From Bifidobacterium breve (GTDB lineage Bacteria; Actinomycetota; Actinomycetes; Nanopelagicales; Nanopelagicaceae): DNA of 59,289 bases. Made by a program: the position numbers and the translations under genes. A model generated the notes under the pieces. It searched no databases, was not told the origin of the DNA, and saw nothing but the letters and a program-made list of their open reading frames with translations. Location: NCBI GenBank assembly GCA_945866305.1, contig CAMBGS010000002.1, positions 1-59,289 on the forward strand. The letters run 5' to 3'. This document shows, one piece after another, positions 18,352 to 30,859 of the stretch (position 1 is the stretch's first letter; each line of letters starts with the position of its first letter).

Positions 18352-19941
18352 CTACTCGGGTTTGCGACCCTGGCGCAGCAAGCCAAAGGTAACTGCATCT
18401 TCAAGCGCCATGGCAGATGCTGCAATCACATTTTCGTGAACGCCAACCGTGTTCCATTCGCCTTTACCATCGGATGTTTCAACAAGTACGCGTGTAACAG
18501 CCCCGGTACCAAGGCGACCTTCAAGAATACGAACTTTGTAATCAGTAAGTTCTAGTACTGATAGCTCGGGATAAAGTTGTTTTAACCCAGAGCGAAGCGC
18601 ATTATCAAAAGCGTTAACTGGTCCGTTTCCAGATCCAGCGCAAGATATTTCTTTTCCTTGCGCAGTAACTGTTACTTCTGCTTTTGTAATAATTGTCTGG
18701 TCTTGGGCTCGCTCAACTGTGGTCAACCAATGATTGATCTTGAAAAATGAAGGACGCTTTCCGTTTACTTCCTCCAGCAATAAAAGCTCGAAAGAGGCAT
18801 CAGCAGCTTCAAATGTAAATCCACGAGATTCCATATCTTTCACGCGATCAACGATTCGGCCTACGAGTTCGCGATCTCCACCGAGATCAACACCAAGTTC
18901 TTGTGACTTGAGTTCGATTGATGCCCGACCGGCCATGTCTGATACCAACATCCGCATATCGTTTCCAACAGATGAAGGATCTTCATGTTGATAGAGGGCT
19001 GGATCAACTTTGATTGCAGATGCGTGAAGGCCAGCCTTGTGCGCAAAGGCAGATACCCCAACATATGGCTGGCGGCCAGATGGTGAAATATTTGTAACTT
19101 CAGCAACCGCATGTGAAATACGAAACGACTCACGTAATAAATTTGTTGGAAGAACTAACTGCTTCTTCTTCAACTCTAAGTTGGCGATAATCGTGACTAG
19201 GTCTGCATTGCCGGTGCGTTCTCCGTAGCCATTTAAAGTTCCTTGTACATGAGTAGCGCCTGCGGCAACAGCAGCCATTGAGTTGGCAACTGCGCAACCG
19301 GTGTCGTTGTGGCAGTGGATGCCGATACGTGCAGAAGTTGCAGTTAAAACATCATGAACCACGTTGGCGATTTCATCAGGCAACATGCCACCGTTGGTAT
19401 CGCAGAGCGCAGCCACATCAGCGCCAGCTTCCATCGCAACGCGGATAACTTCCAGTGCGTAATCGCGATTTGCACGATAGCCATCAAAGAAGTGTTCGGC
19501 ATCAAGAAAAACGCGTTGACCTTCTTGGCGCAAGTGCGAAACTGAATCGCGAATCATCGCGAGGTTCTCTTCTAAAGTTGTTTTCAGTGCAAGGTCCACA
19601 TGGCGATCAAATGCTTTCGCTACCAAAGTAACCGCTGGTGCACCGCTTTCGCGAAGGGCTGCAAGTAACACATCATCGGCTGCCTTCACATTTGGGCGAC
19701 GTGTGGCACCGAATGCAACGAAGGTTGCATTCTTAAGCTTTAGCTCTTTCTTAGCGAGAGTAAAAAATTCAGTATCTTTGGGATTAGCTCCAGGCCAACC
19801 GCCTTCAATAAAGCCAACACCCAGATCATCTAAATGGCGAGCGATTGTTAACTTGTCGTGAACGGAAAGATTTAGACCTTCTTGCTGAGCACCGTCACGC
19901 AGAGTTGTGTCATAGATATGAAAAGCATCAGAGACTGGCAT
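18352..19941 (-). CDS. cimA: (R)-citramalate synthase
   Basis: Condenses pyruvate with acetyl-CoA to citramalate, opening the threonine-independent route to 2-oxobutyrate and isoleucine. N-terminal DTTLRDGAQQEGL and IEGGWPGANPKD, then GIHCHNDTGCAVANS (about 207), belong to the HMGL-like barrel; GGWPG is characteristic of the CimA group rather than LeuA. The C-terminal about 130 residues form the LeuA-type regulatory domain, usually the isoleucine-binding site. 529 aa fits the family. It abuts ilvE (1-nt overlap) as the last gene of the ilv operon. Confidence 0.88.
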   Translation of the reverse strand: MPVSDAFHIYDTTLRDGAQQEGLNLSVHDKLTIARHLDDLGVGFIEGGWPGANPKDTEFFTLAKKELKLKNATFVAFGATRRPNVKAADDVLLAALRESGAPAVTLVAKAFDRHVDLALKTTLEENLAMIRDSVSHLRQEGQRVFLDAEHFFDGYRANRDYALEVIRVAMEAGADVAALCDTNGGMLPDEIANVVHDVLTATSARIGIHCHNDTGCAVANSMAAVAAGATHVQGTLNGYGERTGNADLVTIIANLELKKKQLVLPTNLLRESFRISHAVAEVTNISPSGRQPYVGVSAFAHKAGLHASAIKVDPALYQHEDPSSVGNDMRMLVSDMAGRASIELKSQELGVDLGGDRELVGRIVDRVKDMESRGFTFEAADASFELLLLEEVNGKRPSFFKINHWLTTVERAQDQTIITKAEVTVTAQGKEISCAGSGNGPVNAFDNALRSGLKQLYPELSVLELTDYKVRILEGRLGTGAVTRVLVETSDGKGEWNTVGVHENVIAASAMALEDAVTFGLLRQGRKPE

Positions 19942-21020
19942 TAGATAACTCGCTTCATCCAGTCGTGCTTATCAGCAGTTGTTCCGTGCTGAATTGCAAG
20001 TAATTGATTTCTAATTTCCATCGTGATCTTTCCAGGTTGTCCATCTCCTGTTATCCACGTGCCCATAGCGCTCTTAGCTTGGCCAACTGGAGATACGACT
20101 GCTGCGGTACCGCAAGCAAAAATTTCAGTGATTTCGCCAGATGAAACACCATCACGCCAATCATCAATAGAGAGCATTACCTCATCTGTTTTATAGCCAA
20201 GATCCTTAGCCGCAAAAAGTATTGAATCGCGGGTTATTCCAGGCAATAAAGTACCGGTGAGCTTTGGAGTGATCACTGTTGCATCTGCGCCTTTACCTTT
20301 TACAAAGTAAAGGTTCATGCCGCCCATCTCTTCAATCCATTTGCGTTCTTTGGCATCGATCCAAACAACTTGATCACAACCTTCTTTTGCAGCAGCTTTC
20401 TGCGCGACAAGAGAAGCGGCGTAATTTCCACCGCACTTTGCTTCACCGGTTCCACCCTGTGCTGCGCGAACATATTCGGTTGAGATCCAAACTGAAACTG
20501 CTTTTGATGGATCAAAATATGCACCAGCTGGCGTTGCTATCAATAAGTAAGTTGCTTTATTTGTTGGGCGAACGCCAAGTCCTACTTCGGTTGCGATCAT
20601 AAATGGGCGAATGTAAAGAGATTCGCCAACTTTATTTGGAACCCATCCCGCATCTTGTTTTACAAGAGTCTCAACCGTCTCCAAGAAAAGTGCTTCTGGC
20701 ATTTCAGGAAGAGCGAGTCGCGCTGCGGATTTTGCAAAGCGACGAGCATTTGCTTCGGGACGAAATAGCGCAATGCCACCATCAGGTTGGCGATAAGCCT
20801 TCATTCCCTCAAAGATTTCCTGACCGTAATGAAAGACTGCAGTTGCTGGATCGAGTGAAATTGGGCCGTAAGGAATTAACTCCGGTTCGGCCCATCCATC
20901 TTTTTCGGTCCATTCACAGATCACCATGTGATCTGTGTAGTACTTGCCGAATCCACCCTCAGCCACCAATGCGTCGCGAACCGCGGCGTCTTTAGCGTTT
21001 GGATTGATGGTTATCTTCAT
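19941..21020 (-). CDS. ilvE: Branched-chain amino acid aminotransferase
   Basis: PLP enzyme carrying out the last step of valine, leucine and isoleucine synthesis. Fold-type IV features are visible: FHYGQEIFEGMKAYR (about 63-77), the PLP lysine in GEAKCGGNYAAS, and the cofactor phosphate-binding ITEIFACGTAAVV region. 359 aa corresponds to the long (class 2) form found in actinobacteria. It lies between leuB and cimA with only 2 nt and a 1-nt overlap as spacing. Confidence 0.96.
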   Translation of the reverse strand: MKITINPNAKDAAVRDALVAEGGFGKYYTDHMVICEWTEKDGWAEPELIPYGPISLDPATAVFHYGQEIFEGMKAYRQPDGGIALFRPEANARRFAKSAARLALPEMPEALFLETVETLVKQDAGWVPNKVGESLYIRPFMIATEVGLGVRPTNKATYLLIATPAGAYFDPSKAVSVWISTEYVRAAQGGTGEAKCGGNYAASLVAQKAAAKEGCDQVVWIDAKERKWIEEMGGMNLYFVKGKGADATVITPKLTGTLLPGITRDSILFAAKDLGYKTDEVMLSIDDWRDGVSSGEITEIFACGTAAVVSPVGQAKSAMGTWITGDGQPGKITMEIRNQLLAIQHGTTADKHDWMKRVI

Positions 21021-21022
21021 TT

Positions 21023-22057
21023 TTAAAGTAGCGCGACTAGCGCATCTCCAACTTCTGTAGTGCTGCGCTTCTTATCTCCGCGAGCAAGTAAGTCGGCAGA
21101 TACAGCAACTTCGATTTCGCGAGCAGCTTCACCTAGCCCCATGTGCTCTAACAGCATTGCAACCGACATAACGGTTGCAGTTGGATCGGCTAAATTCTTA
21201 CCAGCGATATCTGGTGCTGAACCGTGCACTGGTTCAAACATAGATGGGAATTCGCGAGTTGGGTTGATATTGCCTGAAGCAGCAAGTCCGATACCTCCAC
21301 AAATTGCCGCAGAAATATCGGTCAAGATATCTCCAAACAAATTGTCAGAAACAACTACATCGAAGCGCTCTGGGCTATTTACAAAGAACATAGCTGCGGC
21401 ATCAACGTGTAGGTAATCGGTTGTCACTGTTGGAAATTCTTTAGCGACTTCTTCAAAGGTGCGCGTCCAAAGGCTTCCGGAATGAACCAGAACATTGTTC
21501 TTGTGCACAAGGGTTAACTTCTTGCGATCGCGCTTTTCGGCCCGAGCAAAGGCATCGCGAATAACTCGCTCTGCACCGCGACGGGTGTTAAGTGATTCTT
21601 CGGTTGCAATTTCATTCGCGGTTCCAATTGCAAGTGTCCCGCCTGCACCGGAATATGGGCCTTCAGTTCCTTCTCGAATCACAATGAAATCAATAGGGGA
21701 TTTAGTGGCAAGTGGACCTTTTACACCTGGGCGCAAAAGAGCGGGGCGTAGGTTTACGTAGTGATCAAATGCAAAGCGAAGTTTCAATAGCAAGCCACGT
21801 TCCAAAATTCCGCTTGGGACAGTTGGATCGCCGACCGCGCCGAGCAAGATGACATCTGATTTGGCTAGTTCTGCCATCACAGAATCGGGAAGGGCTTCTC
21901 CAGTGCGATGCCAGTAAGTGGCACCTAGGTCATATTCGGTCTTTTCAAAAGTTGCGCCGTGCTTTGCGGCAACTTTATCTAGAACACGAAGTCCTTGCGC
22001 GATTACTTCTGGACCAATGCCATCACCGGCTATAACTGCAAGATTTATCTTCTTCAC
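21023..22057 (-). CDS. leuB: 3-isopropylmalate dehydrogenase
   Basis: NAD-dependent beta-hydroxyacid oxidative decarboxylase of leucine synthesis; the same enzyme can oxidise 3-methylmalate in the citramalate route. [11 protein letters not shown] at the N-terminus, FDHYVNLRP, and [23 protein letters not shown] are diagnostic. 344 aa is the actinobacterial size. Together with cimA in the same operon it supplies two pathways; leuA and leuCD are not in this window. Confidence 0.95.
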   Translation of the reverse strand: MKKINLAVIAGDGIGPEVIAQGLRVLDKVAAKHGATFEKTEYDLGATYWHRTGEALPDSVMAELAKSDVILLGAVGDPTVPSGILERGLLLKLRFAFDHYVNLRPALLRPGVKGPLATKSPIDFIVIREGTEGPYSGAGGTLAIGTANEIATEESLNTRRGAERVIRDAFARAEKRDRKKLTLVHKNNVLVHSGSLWTRTFEEVAKEFPTVTTDYLHVDAAAMFFVNSPERFDVVVSDNLFGDILTDISAAICGGIGLAASGNINPTREFPSMFEPVHGSAPDIAGKNLADPTATVMSVAMLLEHMGLGEAAREIEVAVSADLLARGDKKRSTTEVGDALVALL

Positions 22058-22069
22058 TATCTTCCCTCC

Positions 22070-24998
<2,929 letters not shown>

Positions 24999-24999
<1 letters not shown>

Positions 25000-26759
25000 T
25001 AGAGCTCCTGTGAATCCCAGTCAGGCGCAGTTGCGCGAGCGATCATGATCTCATCGTTTGAAGTTCCGGCTGCAACCATTGGCCAAACCATCGCATCACG
25101 ATGAACGCGGAAGTCAACGACAACTGGTTGATCATTGATCGCCATAGCTTTTTCGATTGTTGCATCAACATCTGCTGGGTTCTCGCAAGAAAGTCCAACG
25201 CAGCCCATTGCTTCAGCCAGCAATGGAAAGTTGGGAACTCTCTTTGAATCAAGGCTGGTATTTGAATAACGGCTGTCATAGAACAAGGTCTGCCATTGGC
25301 GAACCATTCCTAAACTTTCATTATTGATGATTGCTACTTTAATCGGAATATTATTGAGTGCGCAAGTAACTAATTCTTGATTAGTCATCTGGAAACAACC
25401 ATCTCCATCAATAGCCCAAACTGTTGTATCTGGTGCGCCAACTTTGGCACCCATTGCTGCTGGTACCGCGTAACCCATGGTGCCCGCGCCGCCTGAGTTA
25501 AGCCAGGTGCGTGGCTTTTCGTAACTAATAAATTGTGATGCCCACATCTGATGTTGGCCAACGCCTGCTGCAAAGATTGTGTCTGGGCCACAGATTTTTC
25601 CAAGCCGTTCAATTACATATTGTGGTGATAGTGCACCATCTGCTGGCGTGTCATATCCCAATGGATATGTTGCTTTTAACTTATTCACACTGGCCAGCCA
25701 AGGTGAGATATCAGCACGGCCCTTTGCAAGAGTTGCTGTAAGTGCCGGAATCAAAGCCTTAATTGTTTCGCGCAAATCACCGATTACTGCAACATCGGCG
25801 TAACGGTTTTTACCTATTTCGGCAGGATCGATATCTGCGTGAATAACCTTTGCATTTTGGGCGAATGTTGAGAGCTTTCCAGTTACACGATCATCAAAGC
25901 GCGCGCCTAAAGTAATTAGTAGATCAGCCTTTTGTAAGCCAGTCACTGCGGCAACGGTGCCGTGCATTCCGGGCATACCCAGATGCAATGGATGTGAATC
26001 AGGGAATGCACCTCGTGCCATCAAAGTTGTAACAACAGGTGCACCAAGTAGTTGAGCGAGTTCTAACAATTCGCGAGCGGCATTAGCTTTAATAACTCCA
26101 CCACCAACATAGAAAATGGGCTTGGCAGATTGCGCAATAAGCGCGGCTGCATCATTGATCGCACCTTGGTTAGGTTGGGTCTGCGGTTTGTAGCCAGCTA
26201 AATTTATTGAAGTCGGCCAGTCATAAGTTGTCTGCTTTTGCAGAGCATCTTTAGCGATATCTACCAAGACTGGGCCAGGGCGGCCAGAAGTTGCAATATG
26301 AAATGCTTCAGCGATTACGCGCGGGATTTGGTCAGGATCTGTAACTAGAAAATTATGTTTGGTAAATGGCATTGTGATACCGCGGATATCTGCTTCCTGA
26401 AAAGCATCGGTACCAATAGCAAGTGAAGGAACTTGGCCAGTAATCGCAACCATTGGAACTGAATCCATTGCTGCATCAGCCAGTGGTGTTACCAAGTTTG
26501 TGGCACCTGGTCCAGAAGTTGCAATACAGACTCCCGCACGTCCCGTTACTTGTGCATAGCCAGTTGCCGCATGCCCAGCACCTTGTTCGTGACGAACCAA
26601 AATATGGCGAATAGTTGAGTCATAGATCGGATCGTAAGCAGGAAGAATTGCGCCACCAGGAATTCCAAACATCACATCGACGCCGGATGCTTCAAGGCTT
26701 TTCACCAATGAAGTTGCTCCAGTCATTGCGGTGCCGTTGGCAGTAGGCACGTGTGCCAT
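24999..26759 (-). CDS. ilvB: Acetolactate synthase, large catalytic subunit
   Basis: TPP- and FAD-dependent enzyme forming acetolactate or acetohydroxybutyrate, the common first step to valine/leucine and isoleucine. The catalytic Glu is in [16 protein letters not shown] (about 57), and the TPP motif [15 protein letters not shown] lies near 450. 586 aa is normal. A strong site AAGGAG precedes the ATG at 26759. It is the first structural gene behind the attenuator leader and starts the ilvBNC-serA-leuB-ilvE-cimA operon. Confidence 0.97.
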
Positions 26760-26801
26760 CTTCTTACTCCTTTCCGTTTGCGGTTACTTTATTTATTAAA
26801 T

Positions 26802-26826
26802 AAAAAAACCCTCAGTTATCTGAGGG
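26802..26826 (-). terminator. ilvB attenuator: intrinsic terminator hairpin
   Basis: On the minus strand CCCTCAG-ATAA-CTGAGGG forms a perfect 7-bp stem (26809-26826) followed by TTTTTTT (26802-26808), a textbook rho-independent terminator placed 43 nt before the ilvB start and 23 nt after the leader peptide stop. Its position makes it the attenuator's conditional stop. Confidence 0.9.
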
Positions 26827-26850
26827 CGCGTGCTTTAAAAAGGCACGCGC
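26826..26850 (-). promoter_or_regulatory. ilvB attenuator: stem adjacent to terminator
   Basis: GCGCGTGC and GCACGCGC pair perfectly over 8 bp, starting at the leader peptide stop codon and ending where the terminator stem begins. The leader segment GCGCTCATC can alternatively pair with GATAGCGC at the left arm, so a stalled ribosome would change which stem forms. The exact antiterminator needs folding calculations; only one base is shared with the terminator stem. Confidence 0.65.
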
Positions 26851-26909
26851 TATCGAATCACCACCACAATTACAGACGATGACGAGATGAGCGCTAGCTT
26901 CTTTTGCAT
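26850..26909 (-). CDS. ilv leader peptide (Val/Ile/Leu-rich)
   Basis: A 19-codon ORF, MQKKLALISSSSVIVVVIR, too short for the track. Nine of 19 residues are Leu, Ile or Val, with the run VIVVVI just before the stop. It precedes a stem and an intrinsic terminator upstream of ilvB, the classical arrangement of transcription attenuation by ribosome stalling on uncharged branched-chain tRNA. C. glutamicum ilvBNC is known to be attenuated with a similar leader. No ribosome-binding site is seen and the predicted -10 ends only 6 nt upstream, so it may be translated leaderless. Confidence 0.88.
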   Translation of the reverse strand: MQKKLALISSSSVIVVVIR

Positions 26910-26915
26910 AGGCTT

Positions 26916-26945
26916 ATTGTCCAACGGCGACGGCGCTTGAGTCAA
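26916..26945 (-). promoter_or_regulatory. Promoter of the ilvB leader/operon
   Basis: TTGACT (26940-26945) and GACAAT (26916-26921) separated by 18 nt fit a housekeeping sigma promoter. Transcription would begin close to the leader peptide ATG at 26909. It lies just after the ilvD stop (26976), so ilvBNC and following genes can be transcribed separately from ilvD. Confidence 0.6.
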
Positions 26946-26975
26946 GGTGTGAGATGTAAGTCTCAAATTGTGAAA

Positions 26976-28649
26976 CTAGCCGCAGACCGCACCCTTTGAG
27001 GCTGAACCAACGGTCTTTGAATACTTAGCCAAAACCCCTCGAGTGAATTTATGAGGAAGTGGTTTCCAGCCGATTTTGCGGGATGCAAGTTCGGCTGGAT
27101 CTACCAATAGATCCAAAGTGCGCGCCTCAATATCGATTCGAATTAAATCGCCATCTTTGATAAATGCAATTGGGCCACCATCAACGGCTTCAGGTGCAAC
27201 GTGGCCGACGCAGAGTCCGGTTGATCCTCCAGAGAAACGTCCATCAGTTAATAGCAAAACTGACTTTCCAAGTCCGGCACCTTTGATTGCACCAGTGATC
27301 ATTAGCATCTCGCGCATTCCAGGTCCGCCTTTTGGACCTTCATAACGAATTACTACAACATCGCCTGCTTGAATTGTTCCATTTTGTAATGCAGTCATTG
27401 CTGCTTGCTCACGTTCAAATACACGGGCAGGGCCCTCAAAAGTTTCAATGCCTATACCAGCTGTCTTGCAAACAGCGCCGTCTGAGGCAAGAGATCCACC
27501 CAAAATTGTTATTCCCACATCTGTCGAAAGTGGCGTTGCGATTGCGTGCAAAATATCGCCATCTACATCCGGAGGGTTAATTCCTTCAAGATTTTCCGAC
27601 ATAGTTTTTCCTGTTACGGTCATTACATCTCCGTGTAATAAACCAGCATCAAGTAGCGCTTTCAAAATTACAGGAACGCCACCGACTTTATCCATATCGC
27701 TCATTACATAGCGACCAAATGGTTTTAAATCTCCTAGTAGAGGAACACGTGAGCCGATGCGATGGAAGTCATCTAAAGATAAATCAACTTCTGCTTCGTG
27801 AGCTATTGCCAGTAAATGAAGAACAGCATTTGTTGAACCGCCAACTGCCATAACTGCAGTGATTGCATTTTCGAAAGCTCGCTTAGTCAAGATGTCACGA
27901 GTGGTGAGCCCAAGTTTGATCATATTTACAACAGCGGCACCAGATGCAACTGCAAAAGCATCTCGGCGGCGATCAACTGCAGGAGGTGCTGCAGAACCTG
28001 GAAGGGAGAGCCCAATCGCTTCACCGACCGTTGCCATGGTGTTCGCGGTGAACATTCCGCCACATGCACCTTCGCCTGGACAAATTGCACGTTCGATTTG
28101 ATCAACGCGCTCTTTGGTAATTAACCCGCGCGCGCAAGCACCAACGGCTTCAAATGCATCAATGATTGTCACATCTTGGCCATCGACATTTCCTGGAAGA
28201 GTTGAACCGGCATACACGAACACGGATGCAACATCGATGCGGGCTGCCGCCATCATCATTCCGGGAAGTGATTTATCGCAACCGGCGAAGGTGACCATTC
28301 CATCTAAACGCTCTGCCTGCATAACGGTTTCGACGGAATCTGCAATAACTTCACGCGAGACAAGTGAGAAGTGCATTCCTTCGTGGCCCATTGAAATTCC
28401 ATCTGAAACCGAAATCGTTCCGAACTGCATTGGGAAACCACCGGCATCAATTACGCCTTGCTTTGAAGCTTTCGCTAAACGATCAAGTGAGAGATTGCAC
28501 GGGGTGATTTCATTCCAAGATGATGCAATACCAATTTGTGGTTTTACCCAGTCAGCATCTGACATACCAACTGCTCTTAACATTCCGCGAGCAGGTGCGC
28601 GTTCTATTCCATCTGTGACCAAACCCGAACGTGGCTTCATCTGCGACAT
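26976..28649 (-). CDS. ilvD: Dihydroxy-acid dehydratase
   Basis: Iron-sulfur dehydratase producing the 2-oxoacid precursors of valine and isoleucine. Cluster cysteines are in [12 protein letters not shown] and [18 protein letters not shown]-terminal [20 protein letters not shown] is diagnostic. 557 aa is the usual size. No ribosome-binding site is visible before the ATG at 28649. A possible -10 (TCTAAT) ends 16 nt upstream, so the message may be almost leaderless. Divergent from the plus-strand MFS gene, sharing a 74-nt promoter gap. Confidence 0.96.
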   Translation of the reverse strand: MSQMKPRSGLVTDGIERAPARGMLRAVGMSDADWVKPQIGIASSWNEITPCNLSLDRLAKASKQGVIDAGGFPMQFGTISVSDGISMGHEGMHFSLVSREVIADSVETVMQAERLDGMVTFAGCDKSLPGMMMAAARIDVASVFVYAGSTLPGNVDGQDVTIIDAFEAVGACARGLITKERVDQIERAICPGEGACGGMFTANTMATVGEAIGLSLPGSAAPPAVDRRRDAFAVASGAAVVNMIKLGLTTRDILTKRAFENAITAVMAVGGSTNAVLHLLAIAHEAEVDLSLDDFHRIGSRVPLLGDLKPFGRYVMSDMDKVGGVPVILKALLDAGLLHGDVMTVTGKTMSENLEGINPPDVDGDILHAIATPLSTDVGITILGGSLASDGAVCKTAGIGIETFEGPARVFEREQAAMTALQNGTIQAGDVVVIRYEGPKGGPGMREMLMITGAIKGAGLGKSVLLLTDGRFSGGSTGLCVGHVAPEAVDGGPIAFIKDGDLIRIDIEARTLDLLVDPAELASRKIGWKPLPHKFTRGVLAKYSKTVGSASKGAVCG

Positions 28650-28723
28650 AGGCTGAAGTCTATTAGAATCGGCTCATTCACTCCAGTTAAAACTCATTAA
28701 TTTACTTTCTAGAGGAGATCCTT

Positions 28724-30196
28724 GTGTCAAAAAAGCCTGTCCAAATTGGAATTGACGGTCTAGATCCAACAAGATGGCGAACTTTATTCGTTGTGGCTAT
28801 TTCCCAATTAATGCTCGTACTCGATAGCTCGATTATGAATATCGCTATTCCGAGCGCCAAAATTGATCTCGGAATTAGTGATGCCAATCAACAATGGGTT
28901 ATCACTGCGTACACCTTGGCATTTGGTTCATTGCTTCTACTCGGTGGTCGTATTGGCGATTACATGGGGCGTAAGAAAATCTTTATAATTGGATTGATTG
29001 GTTTTGCAGCAGCATCCGCATTCGGTGGGATCGCCTCAACTCAAGGAATGCTCTTTGCTTCCCGTGCTTTACAAGGTGTTTTTGGTGCCTTACTTGCACC
29101 GGCTGCTCTCGCCATCATCTCGGTCACCTTCACTGTTCCAGCAGAGCGCGCCAAGGCATTTGGAGTATTTGGTGCAATCTCGGGTGGAGGCGCTGCAATC
29201 GGCTTGATCTTGGGTGGCGCGTTGACTGAATTCTTTTCATGGCGTTGGTGCCTTGGCGTAAACACTCCAATTGCAATTGTGGCTGCATTACTCGCTTTCA
29301 AATTCGTGCGTGAGTCAAAGGCCGAAGGTGATAACACGTATGACATTCCAGGTGTTTTAACTGCAACTGCTGGACTCTTCTCACTTACCTATGGATTTAA
29401 TGAAGCTGCGACAAAAGGTTGGTCCTCATCTACAACAATCTCATTCTTGGTTGTCGCAGTCGCCCTGCTCGTAATATTTGTAGTTATTGAAATGAAGGTG
29501 GCGAATCCGCTTATGCCACTTCGTGTGGTTACAGAGCGCAACCGTGGTGGTTCATACCTTGGCTCACTCGTTGTTGGTGCTGGACTATTTTCAATGTTCT
29601 TATTCCTAGGTCTTTATCTGCAAGTAATTCTTGGATACACCCCGTTGAAATCAGGGTTTGCTTTCCTACCATTTACTGCGGGCATAATCATCTTCGCCGG
29701 AATTGCATCTCAACTTTTACCAAAGGTTGGCCCTAAGGCGCTAATGGTGCCCGGATTGATTGCCGCAGGATTTGGGCTATTGGCGCTCTCTCGTATTACC
29801 CCAGAGACTTCATATATAACACACGTGTTGCCATCTTTGTTAATTATGAGTTCGGGAATGGCGTTGGTATTTATACCTCTTACTTCCACTTCACTCCACG
29901 GTGTCTCCTCCCATGACACGGGAGTTGCCAGCGCAATGCTTAATACTTCTCAGCAAATCGGTGGATCATTGGGAACTGCGCTGCTAAATACTGTGGCCGC
30001 CACTGCTACAACCACTTTTGCTGCCGCCAATTCTCAACTAGGTGAGAAAGTGATGCCATTTGCAATGACTCATGGATTCACCGTTGCTTTCAAATTTAGT
30101 GCAGCGCTGCTATTTGTTGGAGCAGTCGTACTCTTCTTCTTTATTAACGTCGGTAAAGATTCACTCGTTGAAACCGAAGGCGTGGCTGTCCATTAA
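28724..30196 (+). CDS. MFS drug/solute exporter, DHA2 (14-TMS, EmrB/QacA-like)
   Basis: Proton-coupled efflux protein of 490 aa with about 14 hydrophobic segments. Loop motif GRIGDYMGRKK after the second segment, and antiporter motif-C-like glycine-rich GGGAAIGLILGGALTEFFSWRW, place it in the DHA2 family. GTG start at 28724 with GAGGAG 9 nt upstream. Substrate unknown. It is divergent from ilvD; export of amino acids or related compounds could be imagined from context, but multidrug export is equally likely. Followed by a long hairpin. Confidence 0.85.
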   Translation: MSKKPVQIGIDGLDPTRWRTLFVVAISQLMLVLDSSIMNIAIPSAKIDLGISDANQQWVITAYTLAFGSLLLLGGRIGDYMGRKKIFIIGLIGFAAASAFGGIASTQGMLFASRALQGVFGALLAPAALAIISVTFTVPAERAKAFGVFGAISGGGAAIGLILGGALTEFFSWRWCLGVNTPIAIVAALLAFKFVRESKAEGDNTYDIPGVLTATAGLFSLTYGFNEAATKGWSSSTTISFLVVAVALLVIFVVIEMKVANPLMPLRVVTERNRGGSYLGSLVVGAGLFSMFLFLGLYLQVILGYTPLKSGFAFLPFTAGIIIFAGIASQLLPKVGPKALMVPGLIAAGFGLLALSRITPETSYITHVLPSLLIMSSGMALVFIPLTSTSLHGVSSHDTGVASAMLNTSQQIGGSLGTALLNTVAATATTTFAAANSQLGEKVMPFAMTHGFTVAFKFSAALLFVGAVVLFFFINVGKDSLVETEGVAVH

Positions 30197-30234
30197 TTAA
30201 GAATTAACGGAAGTAGGGTCTTACGTACTACCAA

Positions 30235-30278
30235 ACACCCCTTGAGCGTTTAATAAGGCAATCAAACGCTCAGGGTGT
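30235..30278 (+). terminator. Long stem-loop after the MFS gene
   Basis: ACACCC (ct) TGAGCGTTT pairs with AAACGCTCA GGGTGT: 15 bp of stem broken by a 2-nt bulge, with a 12-nt loop. It starts 38 nt after the MFS stop and ends 79 nt before the VOC gene. There is no T-run, so it is a poor intrinsic terminator. It could act with Rho, stabilise the 3' end, or mark a cassette edge. Confidence 0.45.
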
Positions 30279-30357
30279 GTGATTTCGCATCCAAATGACT
30301 TCCCGCGTTGCAACCTCGTTGCTATCTTTATCTCGTGGTTGAAAAAGGCGGCGTGCA

Positions 30358-30843
30358 ATGATTATTGGAGTGATGCATTTTTCGTTTACCGTTTCAGATA
30401 TCGAAAAATCTGTCGCCTGGTACACGGATGTACTTGGTCTTGGATTGGTTAGTCGCCAACGCCAAAATAACAAATACACTCAAACATTAGTTGGAATGTC
30501 AGAAGCGGTTCTTGAAGTCGCACGATTCCAAATCATCAACGCTCCTCTAGCTCCTTCAGATCATATTTTGGAGTTAGTTCAATATGTTGCACCCATCGGT
30601 CAAGTCATCCCCTTGAAAACGAATAGTCCTGGAGTCGCACACTTAGCTTTTCTAGTATCTGACATCGTAGAAAGATTTAACAGACTCTCAAATCTAGGAG
30701 TTATCTTTAGAAATCCTCCAGTGTTAATTACTGAGGGCACCAATCGTGGGGGTATGGTTTGCTATTTCCAAGGACCAGATGGTGAAACATTAGAGTTCTT
30801 ACAACCTTCTCCTGAAAATCTAGAAAAAATGCTTCATAAATAG
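30358..30843 (+). CDS. VOC/glyoxalase-fold protein
   Basis: A 161-aa protein with two paired beta-alpha-beta-beta-beta modules. Candidate metal ligands sit at the usual places: His in MHFSFTVSDIEKSVAWY (about 6), Glu in HILELVQY, His in GVAHLAFLVSDI and Glu in GETLEFLQPSP. This ligand pattern is shared by glyoxalase I, methylmalonyl-CoA epimerase and extradiol dioxygenases, so the reaction cannot be named. AAGGCGG precedes the ATG. It is 16 nt upstream of a zinc dehydrogenase gene, suggesting a two-gene operon. Confidence 0.78.
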   Translation: MIIGVMHFSFTVSDIEKSVAWYTDVLGLGLVSRQRQNNKYTQTLVGMSEAVLEVARFQIINAPLAPSDHILELVQYVAPIGQVIPLKTNSPGVAHLAFLVSDIVERFNRLSNLGVIFRNPPVLITEGTNRGGMVCYFQGPDGETLEFLQPSPENLEKMLHK

Positions 30844-30859
30844 AAACGGAGAAAGCCAT

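Noticed and set aside
28114-28656. 180-aa plus-strand ORF antisense to ilvD
   Set aside because: Lies entirely opposite a well-supported gene; the protein has no recognisable pattern, and long antisense frames are common where codon use leaves stops rare.
30300-30330. GCAAC-N3-GTTGC small palindrome before the VOC gene
   Set aside because: Only 5-bp arms and no promoter pair fits around it; too weak to list as a site.
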